A DNA stretch of 35,467 nucleotides from Bacteroidaceae bacterium (GCA_017503235.1 JAFVTL010000027.1:1-35467); one strand, 5' to 3'. Positions 23,825 to 34,570 are shown, counted from the stretch's first letter. Numbers and translations are program-made. Notes: generated by a model not told the origin, from the letters alone.

Positions 23825-26782
23825 ATGCAAAACAAAGGATTTGTAAAGGTTTTCGCAGTATTACTGACCCTTGTGTGTCTTTTCTATCTTTCGTTCTCTT
23901 TTGTGACCCGTCATCACATGAGCAAGGCCGCAGAACATCCGAAGGGTGAAGCACATTACCTGGATTCTATGCAGAATGAAAAGGTATATTTGGGCGTATA
24001 CTCGTTGAAACAATGTCGTGAAATGGAAATTGGTCTGGGTCTGGACCTGAAAGGTGGTATGAACGTTATTCTTGAAGTATCTGTTCCGGATGTTGTAAAG
24101 GCATTGGCAGACAACAAGAATGATGAAGCTTTCAACAACGCTGTTTCTGCAGCTGCAAAGCAGGCTATTACCAGCCAGGACGATTTCATTACTTTATTTG
24201 TAAATGAGTATAAGAAACAAGCTCCGCAAGCTTCATTGGCAGAATTGTTCGCTACTCAACAGTTGAAGGATAAGGTTAATACCCGCAGTACAGATGCTGA
24301 AGTGGAAAAGGTGTTGCGTGAAGAAGTTCAGGCTGCTATCGACAACTCTTATAACGTACTCCGTACTCGTATCGACCGCTTTGGTGTCGCTCAGCCGAAC
24401 ATCCAGTCTTTGGAAGGAAGCATGGGACGTATCATGGTGGAACTTCCGGGTATCAAGGAACCGGAACGTGTACGTAAGCTCCTCCAAGGTTCTGCCAACC
24501 TAGAATTCTGGGAAACTTACAACTCAGAAGAAATCATTCCTGCCTTACAGAGTGTTGACAACAAGTTGCGTAGCGTATTGGCTATGACTTCTGAAGAAGC
24601 TACAGACACTGCAACTGTAGAAACTGCCGTTTCTGCAACAGACAGCTTGGCTGCAGCTTTGAAGGGTGAAACTGCCGACAACGAAGCACTGATGGAACAG
24701 ATGAAGAAGGAACACCCGTTGGCTTCTATTCTTCAGTTGGGCGGTTATCAGAGTGTAGTAGGTATAGCAAATCACAGAGATACTGCAGAAGTGAACAGAT
24801 TGCTGGCTATGGATGAAGCACAGGCTTTGTTGCCGAAGGACTTGCGTCTGAAGTGGGGTGTGAAGGCTGCTGACGGTGACAAGAGCGGACAGTTCTTTGA
24901 ATTGTATGCCATCAAGTCAACAGAACGCAACGGCCGTGCTCCGTTGGAAGGTGATGTAATTACTGATGCAACCAATACTTACGACCAGCACAACAAGCCT
25001 TGTGTAAGTATGTCTATGAATACAGACGGTTCACGTCGTTGGGCTGCTTTGACCAAGAAGAACATTGGTAATGCTATCGCTATCGTATTGGATGGTTATG
25101 TATATAGCGCTCCGAATGTGCAGAATGAAATTTCTGGTGGTAACTCACAGATTACCGGTAACTTTACTCCGGAAGACACCAAGGACTTGGCTAACGTATT
25201 GAAGTCTGGTAAGATGCCGGCTCCAGCACGTATCGTTCAGGAAGACATCGTTGGTCCGTCACTCGGTCAGGAATCTATTAACCAAGGTATTATCTCATTC
25301 GTAGTGGCTTTGGTGTTGCTTATGGTTTACATGTGCGCTATGTATGGCCTTATCCCTGGTATGGTTGCCAACTGTGCATTGTTCGTTAACTTCTTCTTCA
25401 CATTGGGTATCCTTACTTCCTTCCAGGCTGCTTTGACTATGTCAGGTATTGCCGGTATGGTACTGTCACTCGGTATGGCGGTGGATGCCAACGTGTTGAT
25501 TTACGAACGTACTAAGGAAGAATTGAGAGCTGGAAAGACTGTAAAGGCTGCTTTGGCTGACGGTTATTCCAATGCATTCTCGGCTATCTTCGACTCTAAC
25601 TTGACATCTATCATTACCGGTATCATCCTGTTCAACTTCGGTACAGGTCCTATCCGTGGTTTTGCCACTACCTTGATTATCGGTATTCTCTGTTCATTCT
25701 TTACAGCTGTGTTCTTGACACGTATTGTATATGAATGGCGTATGGGTAAGGACAAGTGGTTGAATTTGACATTCACTACCAACCTTTCTAAGAACTTGAT
25801 GCAAGGTACCAAGTACAATTTCATGGGTGCCTACAAGCGTTCGTTCGCTATCTTTGGTGCGGCAATCGCTGTTTGCGTTGTTTCATTCTTGGTACGTGGC
25901 TTGGCTCAGAGTATTGACTTCACTGGTGGACGTAACTTCGTGGTTCAGTTCGAGCAACAAGTTGAACCTGAAACTGTACGTGACTTGTTGAAGACGAAGA
26001 TTACAGAAGACAATGTTCAAGCCATTGCTTTGGGTACTGACAAAAAGACTATTCGTATTACAACCAACTATCGTATTGAAGAAGAATCTCCTACTATTGA
26101 CTCTGAAGTGGAAGCATTCATCTATGATGCTTTGAAGGAAGGCGGTTTGTTGGGCGAAGGTACTACATTGGAAATCTTTATCGACCGTGAGAACCGTACT
26201 GGTGGCTCTATCATCAGTTCACAGAAGGTAGGTCCAAGTATTGCTGACGATATCAAGACTTCAGCTATCTGGTCTGTTGTTTTGGCATTGATTGCTATCG
26301 GTGCTTACATTCTGTTGCGTTTCCGTAATATTGCTTATTCTGTGGGTGCAACCGCTTCATTGGTTGTCGAAGTTATAATGATTATGGGTATGTACTCCTT
26401 GTGTCACACTTGGGCTCCTTTCTCATTGGAAATCGACCAGACATTCATCGGTGCTATCTTGACAGCTATCGGTTACTCTATCAATGACAAGGTGGTTGTG
26501 TTTGACCGTATCCGTGAATTCTTCGGTCTCTATCCGAAGCGTGACCGCCAACAGTTGTTCAACGATTCGTTGAATACTACTTTGGCTCGTACCATCAATA
26601 CTTCAGTCAGTACATTGATTGTGTTGTTGTGTATCTTCATCCTCGGTGGTGACAGCATCCGCAGCTTCGCATTCGCTATGATCTTAGGTGTTGTATTCGG
26701 TACATTGGGTTCTTTGTTCTTCGCTGCTCCGGTGGCATACCTGACTATGGGTAAGAAGATTAAAGAAGAGGTTAAAGCATAA
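23825..26782 (+). CDS. secDF: Protein translocase subunit SecDF (fused)
   Basis: 985 aa. Proton-driven accessory of the Sec translocon that helps pull secreted proteins across the inner membrane. SecD and SecF are fused, as is normal in Bacteroidota. TM1 is at about 7-27; GLGLDLKGGMNVILEV opens the periplasmic P1 region; RIDRFGVAQPNIQ and GRIMVELPGI follow. An Ala/Glu-rich insert (about 250-300) lies in the periplasmic domain. The SecD membrane bundle contains GMAVDANVLIYERTKEEL. The SecF half starts near residue 670, with SIDFTGGRNFVVQF, then YSINDKVVVFDRIREFF carrying the conserved Asp/Arg pair. Codon use is strongly biased, indicating high expression. It has its own promoter and terminator. 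Confidence 0.97.
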   Translation: MQNKGFVKVFAVLLTLVCLFYLSFSFVTRHHMSKAAEHPKGEAHYLDSMQNEKVYLGVYSLKQCREMEIGLGLDLKGGMNVILEVSVPDVVKALADNKNDEAFNNAVSAAAKQAITSQDDFITLFVNEYKKQAPQASLAELFATQQLKDKVNTRSTDAEVEKVLREEVQAAIDNSYNVLRTRIDRFGVAQPNIQSLEGSMGRIMVELPGIKEPERVRKLLQGSANLEFWETYNSEEIIPALQSVDNKLRSVLAMTSEEATDTATVETAVSATDSLAAALKGETADNEALMEQMKKEHPLASILQLGGYQSVVGIANHRDTAEVNRLLAMDEAQALLPKDLRLKWGVKAADGDKSGQFFELYAIKSTERNGRAPLEGDVITDATNTYDQHNKPCVSMSMNTDGSRRWAALTKKNIGNAIAIVLDGYVYSAPNVQNEISGGNSQITGNFTPEDTKDLANVLKSGKMPAPARIVQEDIVGPSLGQESINQGIISFVVALVLLMVYMCAMYGLIPGMVANCALFVNFFFTLGILTSFQAALTMSGIAGMVLSLGMAVDANVLIYERTKEELRAGKTVKAALADGYSNAFSAIFDSNLTSIITGIILFNFGTGPIRGFATTLIIGILCSFFTAVFLTRIVYEWRMGKDKWLNLTFTTNLSKNLMQGTKYNFMGAYKRSFAIFGAAIAVCVVSFLVRGLAQSIDFTGGRNFVVQFEQQVEPETVRDLLKTKITEDNVQAIALGTDKKTIRITTNYRIEEESPTIDSEVEAFIYDALKEGGLLGEGTTLEIFIDRENRTGGSIISSQKVGPSIADDIKTSAIWSVVLALIAIGAYILLRFRNIAYSVGATASLVVEVIMIMGMYSLCHTWAPFSLEIDQTFIGAILTAIGYSINDKVVVFDRIREFFGLYPKRDRQQLFNDSLNTTLARTINTSVSTLIVLLCIFILGGDSIRSFAFAMILGVVFGTLGSLFFAAPVAYLTMGKKIKEEVKA

Positions 26783-26798
26783 TTTTGACAGATATATG

Positions 26799-26830
26799 AA
26801 AAAGGCTCTCCAATAGGGGGGCCTTTTTTT
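26799..26830 (+). terminator. Terminator of secDF
   Basis: AAAAAGGCTCTCC (26799-26811) pairs with GGGGGGCCTTTTT (26816-26828), with two G-U pairs and loop AATA, then further T. The tdh promoter follows directly. Confidence 0.85.
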
Positions 26831-26841
26831 ATTTCTTTTTG

Positions 26842-26849
26842 TATATTTG
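26842..26849 (+). promoter_or_regulatory. Candidate -7 box of tdh-kbl
   Basis: TATATTTG, an exact TAnnTTTG match, 37 nt before the tdh ATG. Any -33 element would fall in the T run of the preceding terminator. Confidence 0.6.
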
Positions 26850-26886
26850 CTGCATAAAATGTATAACCTGAATTTAATTACTTGAC

Positions 26887-27912
26887 ATGAAAGCTTTAGT
26901 TAAGAAAGAAGCTGGTAAGGGAATTTGGATGGAAGACGTTTCCCTTCCAAAGGTCGGAGTGAACGACGTCCTTATCAAAATTAGGAAAACAGCGATTTGT
27001 GGTACGGACTTGCACATCTACAAGTGGGATGAATGGAGCCAGAAGACTATCAAGACTCCGATGACCATCGGACATGAATATGTGGGCATCGTTGCTGAAG
27101 TAGGTCCGGGTGTCCGCAATATCGAAGTGGGCGACCGTGTGACTGGTGAAGGTCACATTGCTTGCGGTCATTGCCGTAACTGTCGTCGTGGCTTGCAGCA
27201 CATCTGCGAAAACAGTATCGGTGTAGGTGTAAATCGTGACGGTGCTTTTGCCGAATATCTTTGTATCCCCGAATCCAATGTCGTAAAACTCGACGACCGT
27301 ATCTCGGACGATATGGCGGCCATCATGGACCCCTTCGGTAATGCGACTCACACCGCTCTTTCTTTCCCGCTCTTGGGTGAAGATGTTTTGATTACAGGTG
27401 CCGGCCTGATTGGTACGATGGCGACTGCTATTGCGCGCTTTGCCGGTGCGAAGAATGTAGTGGTGACCGACCTCAGTGACTATCGTCTGGACATTGCCAA
27501 GAAGATGGGAGCTACCATTACCGTAAATGCATCAAAGGGTGAAACCGTTGCCGGTGCCATGGAAAAGCTCGGTATGCGTGGTTTCGATGTTGGTTTGGAA
27601 ATGTCGGGCTCACCGGTTGCTTTCCGCGACATGGTGGCTAACATGTATAATGGTTCAAAGATTGCCCAACTCGGTATCTTGCCTCCGACTACTACTGTAG
27701 ACTGGAGCGAAATCATCTTCAAGGCATTGACCATTAAGGGTATCTACGGTCGTGAAATGTGGGAAACTTGGTACAAGATGCAGCAGATGCTGATTTCAGG
27801 TCTCGACTTGACTCCGGTTATCACTCACCACTTCCCGATAGCTGAATTCCAAAAAGGTTTCGACGTGATGGAATCAGGCCAATGCGGTAAGGTTATTTTG
27901 GATTGGGAATAA
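26887..27912 (+). CDS. tdh: L-threonine 3-dehydrogenase
   Basis: 341 aa, the exact size of the family. A zinc-dependent, NAD-linked medium-chain dehydrogenase that oxidises L-threonine to 2-amino-3-ketobutyrate in the cytoplasm. Catalytic zinc ligands are Cys38 ([12 protein letters not shown]) and His63/Glu64 (GHEYVG). The structural zinc site is Cys93, Cys96, Cys99 and Cys107 in [15 protein letters not shown]. The Rossmann motif [11 protein letters not shown] is near 175. The next gene, 20 nt later, is kbl, whose product consumes the unstable ketobutyrate, so the pair forms the threonine-to-glycine route and supports the specific assignment over generic alcohol or sorbitol dehydrogenases. 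Confidence 0.96.
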   Translation: MKALVKKEAGKGIWMEDVSLPKVGVNDVLIKIRKTAICGTDLHIYKWDEWSQKTIKTPMTIGHEYVGIVAEVGPGVRNIEVGDRVTGEGHIACGHCRNCRRGLQHICENSIGVGVNRDGAFAEYLCIPESNVVKLDDRISDDMAAIMDPFGNATHTALSFPLLGEDVLITGAGLIGTMATAIARFAGAKNVVVTDLSDYRLDIAKKMGATITVNASKGETVAGAMEKLGMRGFDVGLEMSGSPVAFRDMVANMYNGSKIAQLGILPPTTTVDWSEIIFKALTIKGIYGREMWETWYKMQQMLISGLDLTPVITHHFPIAEFQKGFDVMESGQCGKVILDWE

Positions 27913-27932
27913 TAAATAAAAAATTAAAACAT

Positions 27933-29123
27933 ATGTATGGTAAAATGAAAGAGTTCCTTTCGCAGGAACTCGAAAATATCAAGGCTGCCGGCCTTTATAA
28001 GAATGAACGTATCATTACGACTCCCCAACGTGCTGACATCAAGGTGAATGCCGGTCAGGATGTATTGAACTTCTGTGCCAACAACTACTTGGGATTGGCT
28101 GACAACAAACGTTTGGTTGAGGCTGCCAAGGCAGCGATGGACACTCATGGCTATGGTATGTCTTCCGTGCGTTTCATCTGCGGTACTCAAGATTTGCACA
28201 AGCAGCTCGAAGCGGCTATTGCCGATTATTTCAAGACTGAAGATACTATTCTGTATGCAGCTTGTTTCGATGCAAACGGTGGTGTGTTCGAACCTTTGTT
28301 CACCGAAGAGGATGCCATCATTTCCGATGCATTGAACCATGCTTCCATCATTGATGGTGTACGTCTTTGCAAGGCAAAACGTTATCGTTATGCCAATGCT
28401 GATATGGCTGAGTTGGAAAAGTGCTTGCAGGAAGCTCAGGCGCAGCGTCATCGCATCATCGTAACCGACGGTGTGTTCTCAATGGACGGTAATGTGGCTC
28501 CAATGGATAAGATCTGTGACTTGGCTGAAAAGTACGATGCGTTGGTGATGGTAGACGAATCTCACTCGGCAGGTGTAGTAGGCCCGACAGGTCATGGTGT
28601 GGCAGAACAGTTCGACGTATATGGCCGTGTAGATATCTTTACCGGTACTTTGGGTAAGGCATTCGGTGGTGCGATGGGCGGTTTTACAACCGGTCGCAAG
28701 GAAATCATCGACATGCTTCGCCAGCGTTCACGTCCTTACCTGTTCTCTAATTCCGTTGCTCCTTCTATCGTAGGTGCCAGCATCGAAATGTTCAAGATGT
28801 TGAAGGAAAGCAATGCCTTGCATGACAAGTTGATGGAAAATGTAACTTACTTCCGCGACAAGATGTTGGCTGCCGGATTCGACATCAAGCCGACTCAGAG
28901 TGCTATCTGCGCAGTGATGTTGTACGACGCCAAGTTGTCACAAGACTTTGCTGCCAAGATGCAGGAAGAAGGCATTTACGTGACCGGATTCTACTATCCG
29001 GTGGTACCGAAGGGACAGGCCCGTATCCGTGTACAGCTTTCGGCTGGCCACGAACGCGAACACCTCGACAAGGCTATTGCTGCTTTCATCAAGGTGGGCA
29101 AGGAACTGGGTGTCATCAAGTAA
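27933..29123 (+). CDS. kbl: 2-amino-3-ketobutyrate CoA ligase (glycine C-acetyltransferase)
   Basis: 396 aa from the ATG at 27933; an upstream in-frame start would overlap the tdh end and adds no conserved sequence. A PLP-dependent alpha-oxoamine synthase that splits 2-amino-3-ketobutyrate with CoA into glycine and acetyl-CoA. Visible marks: NFCANNYLGLADNKRL (47-61), GTQDLHKQLE, VTDGVFSMDGNVAP (177-190), VMVDESHSAGVVG with the PLP-binding Asp208, and the Schiff-base Lys242 in TGTLGKAFGG. Its length matches the family. It is coupled with tdh and followed by a terminator. Confidence 0.96.
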   Translation: MYGKMKEFLSQELENIKAAGLYKNERIITTPQRADIKVNAGQDVLNFCANNYLGLADNKRLVEAAKAAMDTHGYGMSSVRFICGTQDLHKQLEAAIADYFKTEDTILYAACFDANGGVFEPLFTEEDAIISDALNHASIIDGVRLCKAKRYRYANADMAELEKCLQEAQAQRHRIIVTDGVFSMDGNVAPMDKICDLAEKYDALVMVDESHSAGVVGPTGHGVAEQFDVYGRVDIFTGTLGKAFGGAMGGFTTGRKEIIDMLRQRSRPYLFSNSVAPSIVGASIEMFKMLKESNALHDKLMENVTYFRDKMLAAGFDIKPTQSAICAVMLYDAKLSQDFAAKMQEEGIYVTGFYYPVVPKGQARIRVQLSAGHEREHLDKAIAAFIKVGKELGVIK

Positions 29124-29143
29124 ATAGAAAAGACCTTTATTAT

Positions 29144-29184
29144 AAGACAGGTGGATGTGCCGAAGGCGTGTCCACCTGTCTTTT
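29144..29184 (+). terminator. Terminator of tdh-kbl
   Basis: AAGACAGGTGGA (29144-29155) pairs perfectly with TCCACCTGTCTT (29171-29182) around a 15-nt loop, followed by TT. It lies 21 nt after the kbl stop. Confidence 0.8.
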
Positions 29185-29293
29185 ATATATGTAGGATGGG
29201 GAATCTCAAATGCCACAACCCGTTTGGTCTTGAGCTTTCCCTAGCTCATCTGTTGATTCTTTATTGGCTGAAATGAAGCCTGAAAAGGGGCTT

Positions 29294-29427
29294 GACCAGC
29301 CTATTAATATCCTCCGACCAGTATATTAACATGCTCCGAGCAGGAGCGTACTTTCCTCCGAGCTGTATATTATTATCTTGGTCAGCAGGAAAGGCTTCTC
29401 CTGGTAGGCAGGAGAGGCTTCTGCTGG
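29294..29427. repeat. Degenerate 22-23 bp tandem repeat array
   Basis: Six consecutive units: 29294-29315, 29316-29337, 29338-29359 and 29360-29381 (22 bp each), then 29382-29404 and 29405-29427 (23 bp each). A seventh start (TCAGGGC) follows. Units 1-4 begin GACCAG or GAGC[AT]G and units 1-3 end CTCC. Units 5-6 read TnnGCAGGAnAGGCTTCTnCTGG. There are no spacers. It lies between the kbl terminator and the tRNA-Arg terminator. I find no gene in 29185-29434; function unknown. Confidence 0.7.
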
Positions 29428-29432
29428 TCAGG

Positions 29433-29473
29433 GCTAAAAAAATAAGGGCTGTGTCATCTTTCGACACAGCCCT
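29433..29473 (-). terminator. Terminator of tRNA-Arg
   Basis: A perfect 11-bp stem (29445-29455 with 29463-29473; arm AGGGCTGTGTC) and a 7-nt loop. On the minus strand it is followed by TTATTTTTTTAGC. It begins 8 nt past the tRNA 3' end. Confidence 0.88.
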
Positions 29474-29481
29474 GCTCTTTG

Positions 29482-29553
29482 TACCTCGGAGGGGAATCGA
29501 ACCCCTATCTAAAGTTTAGGAAACTTCTATTCTATCCGTTGAACTACCAAGGC
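29482..29553 (-). tRNA. tRNA-Arg (anticodon CCT)
   Basis: 72 nt on the minus strand. The acceptor pairs GCCTTGG with CCGAGGT (two G-U pairs) and has discriminator A; CCA is not encoded. The D arm is GTTC/GAAT. The anticodon stem GAAGT/ACTTT has loop TTCCTAA, giving anticodon CCT, which reads AGG. The T arm is AGGGG-TTCGATT-CCCCT. It has its own promoter and terminator. Confidence 0.93.
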
Positions 29554-29569
29554 GACCTAAAGATGGTTG

Positions 29570-29600
29570 CAAAGGTAGCCCTTTTTGTCTTATCTGCCAA
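29570..29600 (-). promoter_or_regulatory. Promoter of tRNA-Arg
   Basis: Minus strand TTGG (29597-29600), 19 nt, then TACCTTTG (29570-29577). Spacing and boxes agree well with the Bacteroides -33/-7 promoter; the -7 box ends 16 nt before the tRNA 5' end. Confidence 0.7.
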
Positions 29601-29748
29601 CAAGTGACATAAAAAATAGATGGATATTCATCTTTCTGTATATTTATATTGGGATATGAGACTTTATTGAAAGAATATTTGCTTTTTTGTTGGAATTTTG
29701 CGTATTTTGCATTGCTTATTGTTAACCATATAACACGTTTTGATATTT

Positions 29749-31593
29749 ATGGCAGATAAAATGACAGTTAAAGAATTGGACCAGGTGGTGGTTCGCTTCT
29801 CAGGCGACTCAGGAGATGGTATGCAGTTGGCAGGAAATCTCTTTTCAACCATTTCGGCGACAGTAGGGAATGATATCAGTACCTTCCCTGATTATCCTGC
29901 GGATATTCGTGCTCCGCAAGGTTCTTTGACCGGTGTTTCGGGATTCCAGGTTCACATCGGTGCAGACAAAGTGTTTACTCCCGGCGACCTATGTGACGTG
30001 CTGGTGGCTATGAATGCTGCAGCACTTAAGACTCAATATAAATTCGCTAAACCGACAGCTTGCATTATCATTGATACAGACTGTTTCCAGAAGTCTGATT
30101 TGGAAAAGGCTGCTTTCCAGACTGATGACCCGATTGAAGAAATGGGCATCAAGAACGATGTGATAGCCGCACCTATTTCTCAGATGGTGAAGGATTGTCT
30201 GGCTGATTCGGGCATGGACAACAAGTCGATGTTGAAGTGTCGTAATATGTTTGCTCTTGGTTTGGTGTGCTGGCTGTTCAACCGTGATCTGACCATCGCC
30301 GAAAACTTCCTCCGCGAAAAGTTTGCGAAGAAGCCGGCCATCGCTGAGGCTAACATCAAGGTCATCCATGCCGGTTACGACTATGGTCACAATACACACT
30401 CCAGTGTAGCTCATACATACAGAATCGAAAGTAAGACGGTAAATCCGGGAAAGTACATGGATATCACCGGTAATAAGGCTACGGCTTACGGATTCATCGC
30501 TGCTGCCGAAAAGGCGGGCTTGAAGCTTTACTTGGGTTCTTATCCTATCACTCCCGCTACAGACGTGCTTCACGAATTGTCAAAGCACAAGTCTCTCGGT
30601 GTGGTAACTGTTCAGTGCGAAGATGAAATCGCAGGTTGTGCATCGGCTGTAGGTGCTTCTTACGCAGGTGCTTTGGCGGTGACTTCTACTTCGGGACCTG
30701 GTATCTGCTTGAAGTCAGAAGCCATGAACTTGGCGGTAATTATGGAACTTCCGTTGGTAGTTCTTGACGTTCAGCGTGGTGGTCCGGCTACCGGCCTTCC
30801 TACCAAGAGTGAACAGACCGACTTGTTGCAAGTCCTCTTTGGTCGTAATGGTGAAAGCCCGATGCCGGTATTGGCTGCGACCTCACCGACCGACTGCTTC
30901 GATGCTGCTTACGAAGCATCGAAGATGGCTCTTGAACACATGACTCCGGTTGTTCTTTTGACTGATGCATTTGTAGCCAATGGCTCTGCGGCCTGGAAAC
31001 TTCCGAAGTTGGCTGACTATCCGACTATCAATCCTCCGTTTGTACCTGCTGAACTGAAGGGTACATGGACTCCTTATCAGCGTAATGAAGAAGGTGTACG
31101 TTACTGGGCTGTTCCGGGAACCGAAGGCTTTACTCATATCCTGGGTGGTTTGGAGAAGGACAATGCAACCGGTGCTATCTCGACTAACCCTGAAAACCAC
31201 CACTTGATGACTCAGCTCCGTCAGCAGAAGATTGAAAAGATTCAAGTACCTGATGTTGTGGTAGAGGGTGACAAGGATGATGCAGAATTGCTCATCGTGG
31301 GCTTTGGTGGCACTTACGGACACCTTCATGCAGCAATGGATGAAATGCGCACTGCCGGCAAGAAGGTGGCTTTGGCACACTTCAAGTACATCAATCCGTT
31401 GCCTAAGAACACGGCTGAAGTACTGAAGAAGTATCCGAAGGTAGTGGTGGCCGAACAGAATATGGGCCAATTTGCTGGTTACTTGCGTATGAAGATTGAT
31501 GGTTTTGTTCCGTCTCAGTATAATGAAGTTAAGGGTCAGCCGTTCGTAGTCAACGAATTGGTAGCAGCCTTCACCGAAATCTTGAACAAATAA
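29749..31593 (+). CDS. korA: 2-oxoacid:ferredoxin oxidoreductase, alpha (gamma-alpha fused) subunit
   Basis: 614 aa from the ATG at 29749 (MADKMTVKELDQ); a TTG three codons upstream is rejected. Oxidatively decarboxylates a 2-oxoacid (probably 2-oxoglutarate, as in KorAB enzymes) to its CoA ester while reducing ferredoxin, or the reverse. The N-terminal third is the gamma domain (VRFSGDSGDGMQLAGNLFS at about 13-31). The alpha domain starts near 250, with YLGSYPITPATDVLHELSK, QCEDEIAGCASAVGASYAG, TSTSGPGICLKSEA and VQRGGPATGLPTKSEQTDL. A C-terminal transketolase-like domain follows (about 510-614). The beta subunit follows after 6 nt. The substrate call is from family resemblance; other 2-oxoacids are possible. 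Confidence 0.92.
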   Translation: MADKMTVKELDQVVVRFSGDSGDGMQLAGNLFSTISATVGNDISTFPDYPADIRAPQGSLTGVSGFQVHIGADKVFTPGDLCDVLVAMNAAALKTQYKFAKPTACIIIDTDCFQKSDLEKAAFQTDDPIEEMGIKNDVIAAPISQMVKDCLADSGMDNKSMLKCRNMFALGLVCWLFNRDLTIAENFLREKFAKKPAIAEANIKVIHAGYDYGHNTHSSVAHTYRIESKTVNPGKYMDITGNKATAYGFIAAAEKAGLKLYLGSYPITPATDVLHELSKHKSLGVVTVQCEDEIAGCASAVGASYAGALAVTSTSGPGICLKSEAMNLAVIMELPLVVLDVQRGGPATGLPTKSEQTDLLQVLFGRNGESPMPVLAATSPTDCFDAAYEASKMALEHMTPVVLLTDAFVANGSAAWKLPKLADYPTINPPFVPAELKGTWTPYQRNEEGVRYWAVPGTEGFTHILGGLEKDNATGAISTNPENHHLMTQLRQQKIEKIQVPDVVVEGDKDDAELLIVGFGGTYGHLHAAMDEMRTAGKKVALAHFKYINPLPKNTAEVLKKYPKVVVAEQNMGQFAGYLRMKIDGFVPSQYNEVKGQPFVVNELVAAFTEILNK

Positions 31594-31599
31594 AAAGGA

Positions 31600-32610
<1,011 letters not shown>

Positions 32611-32631
32611 TAAATAATTAGCTATAGTTTG

Positions 32632-32667
32632 AAGGTCCGATGTCCGCTTGCGGATGTCGGACTTTTT
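32632..32667 (+). terminator. Terminator of korAB
   Basis: A two-part stem: GTCCGA/TCGGAC (32635-32640, 32657-32662) enclosing TCCGC/GCGGA (32643-32647, 32650-32654), then TTTTT. It lies 22 nt after the stop. Confidence 0.82.
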
Positions 32668-32762
32668 GTAAACTGGAAATAGCATTTTTGTTACACAATT
32701 ATAAAAAGAAGGCTATTAAAGAATTATTTCTCTAATATCTTTTTTTTTTGAATATAAAGCAG

Positions 32763-32770
32763 TATTTTTG
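32763..32770 (+). promoter_or_regulatory. Candidate -7 box of pckA
   Basis: TATTTTTG, a TAnnTTTG match, gives a leader of about 90 nt. A T-rich run at 32739-32749 sits where the -33 box would be. Confidence 0.6.
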
Positions 32771-32779
32771 TATCGGCTT

Positions 32780-32805
32780 GAACAAGGGACTTACGCGACT
32801 TGTTC
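32780..32805 (+). promoter_or_regulatory. Stem-loop at the 5' end of the pckA leader
   Basis: GAACAAG (32780-32786) pairs with CTTGTTC (32799-32805) around a 12-nt loop, just after the predicted transcription start. It could protect the 5' end of a highly expressed mRNA; function unproven. Confidence 0.45.
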
Positions 32806-32865
32806 GCCAAGAAAGTAATTGAAAGAGAAAATATCATTAACAATAACTTATTAAAACATTAGAAA

Positions 32866-34473
32866 ATGGCAAATTTGGATTTAAGCAAGTACGGTATTAC
32901 CGACGTGAAGGAAGTTCTTCACAACCCTTCTTACGAAGTTCTGTTCGCTGAAGAAACCAAGGCTGGTCTTGAAGGCTTTGAAGTAGGTCAGGAAACTGAA
33001 CTTGGTGCTGTAAACGTAATGACAGGTATCTATACAGGTCGTTCTCCTAAAGATAAATTCTTCGTATACAACGAAGCAAGCAAGGACACTGTATGGTGGA
33101 CTTCTGATGAATATAAAAATGACAACAAGCCTTGTTCAGAAGAAGCTTGGGCTGATTTGAAGGCTAAGGCTGTTAAGGAATTGAGCGGCAAGCGTCTGTT
33201 CGTGATGGATACTTTCTGCGGTGCTAACGAAGCTACTCGTTTGAAAGTTCGTTTCATCATGGAAGTGGCATGGCAGGCTCACTTCGTGAAGAACATGTTC
33301 ATCCGTCCGACAGAAGAAGAATTGGCTAACTATGGTGAACCTGATTTCGTATCATTCAATGCTGCTAAGGCTAAGGTTGACAACTACAAGGAATTGGGCT
33401 TGAACTCTGAAACTGCTACAGTATTCAACTTGAAGACTAACGAACAGGTAATTCTCAATACTTGGTATGGTGGTGAAATGAAGAAGGGTATCTTCTCTAT
33501 CATGAACTACTTGAACCCATTGAAGGGTATCGCTTCTATGCACTGCTCTGCAAACACTAACATGGAAGGTACTGATACAGCTGTATTCTTCGGCCTCTCT
33601 GGTACAGGTAAGACTACTTTGTCTACTGACCCGAAGCGTTTGCTCATCGGTGACGACGAACATGGTTGGGATGACGAAGGTGTATTCAACTACGAAGGTG
33701 GCTGCTATGCAAAGGTTATCAACTTGGATAAGGAATCTGAACCAGATATTTACAACGCTATCCGTCGTGACGCTTTGTTGGAAAACGTTACTGTTGATGC
33801 TGCAGGTAAGATCGACTTCGCTGACAAGAGCGTAACAGAAAACACTCGTGTTTCTTACCCAATCAACTTCATCAACAACATCGTTAAGCCTATCTCTAAG
33901 GGTCCTCACGCTCATCAGGTAATCTTCTTGTCTGCTGACGCATTCGGCGTATTGCCTCCAGTATCTATCTTGAATGACCAGCAGGCTCAGTACTACTTCT
34001 TGTCAGGCTTTACTGCTAAGTTGGCTGGTACAGAACGTGGTATCACTGAACCGACTCCGACATTCTCTGCATGTTTCGGTGCTGCATTCTTGAGCTTGCA
34101 TCCAACTAAGTATGCTGAAGAATTGGTGAAGAAGATGGAAAAGGTTGGTGCTAAGGCATACTTGGTGAACACAGGTTGGAACGGTACTGGCAAGCGTATC
34201 TCTATCAAGGATACTCGCGGTATCATCGATGCTATCTTGGACGGTTCTATCAACAACGCTCCAACTAAGACTATCCCTTATTTCGATTTCGTGGTTCCAA
34301 CAGAATTGCCGGGCGTAGATCCTAAGATTCTTGACCCACGCGACACTTACGAATGTGCTTGCAAGTGGGAAGAAAAGGCTAAGGATTTGGCTGGTCGCTT
34401 CATCAAGAACTTCGACAAGTTTACTGGTAACGAAGCTGGTAAGGCTTTGGTTGCTGCTGGTCCTAAGCTCTAA
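32866..34473 (+). CDS. pckA: Phosphoenolpyruvate carboxykinase (ATP-type)
   Basis: 535 aa, usual length. Interconverts oxaloacetate and phosphoenolpyruvate with ATP/ADP; in gut Bacteroides it mainly works in the carboxylating direction, feeding the fumarate-succinate branch. Motifs in order: [11 protein letters not shown] (63-73), the PEPCK-specific signature around [13 protein letters not shown] (P-loop, about 242-254), [23 protein letters not shown] with metal-binding Asp residues (about 262-284), and [11 protein letters not shown]. Codon use is extremely biased, indicating very high expression. It is monocistronic, between a promoter and a strong terminator. The ATP rather than GTP family follows from these motifs and the size. 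Confidence 0.97.
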   Translation: MANLDLSKYGITDVKEVLHNPSYEVLFAEETKAGLEGFEVGQETELGAVNVMTGIYTGRSPKDKFFVYNEASKDTVWWTSDEYKNDNKPCSEEAWADLKAKAVKELSGKRLFVMDTFCGANEATRLKVRFIMEVAWQAHFVKNMFIRPTEEELANYGEPDFVSFNAAKAKVDNYKELGLNSETATVFNLKTNEQVILNTWYGGEMKKGIFSIMNYLNPLKGIASMHCSANTNMEGTDTAVFFGLSGTGKTTLSTDPKRLLIGDDEHGWDDEGVFNYEGGCYAKVINLDKESEPDIYNAIRRDALLENVTVDAAGKIDFADKSVTENTRVSYPINFINNIVKPISKGPHAHQVIFLSADAFGVLPPVSILNDQQAQYYFLSGFTAKLAGTERGITEPTPTFSACFGAAFLSLHPTKYAEELVKKMEKVGAKAYLVNTGWNGTGKRISIKDTRGIIDAILDGSINNAPTKTIPYFDFVVPTELPGVDPKILDPRDTYECACKWEEKAKDLAGRFIKNFDKFTGNEAGKALVAAGPKL

Positions 34474-34498
34474 TAAAAGCTATCCGTTAAATATTTTT

Positions 34499-34533
34499 AA
34501 GGCGGCTCCTTGTATGAGGAGCCGCCTTTTTTT
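34499..34533 (+). terminator. Terminator of pckA
   Basis: AAGGCGGCTCCT (34499-34510) pairs perfectly with AGGAGCCGCCTT (34517-34528) around a 6-nt loop, followed by a run of seven T overlapping the stem end. Confidence 0.93.
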
Positions 34534-34534
34534 G

Positions 34535-34542
34535 TAGGTTTG
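34535..34542 (+). promoter_or_regulatory. Candidate -7 box of the small lipoprotein gene
   Basis: TAGGTTTG matches TAnnTTTG immediately after the pckA terminator, 28 nt before the ATG at 34571. Confidence 0.55.
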
Positions 34543-34570
34543 CAAAAATCAAGACATTATAACAATAAAA

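Noticed and set aside
29294..29427. CRISPR array.
   Set aside because: The repeats are contiguous and degenerate with no spacers, and there are no cas genes in the window.
29433..29553. Integrated element using tRNA-Arg as an attachment site.
   Set aside because: No integrase gene and no duplicated tRNA 3' end are visible; both flanks are housekeeping genes.
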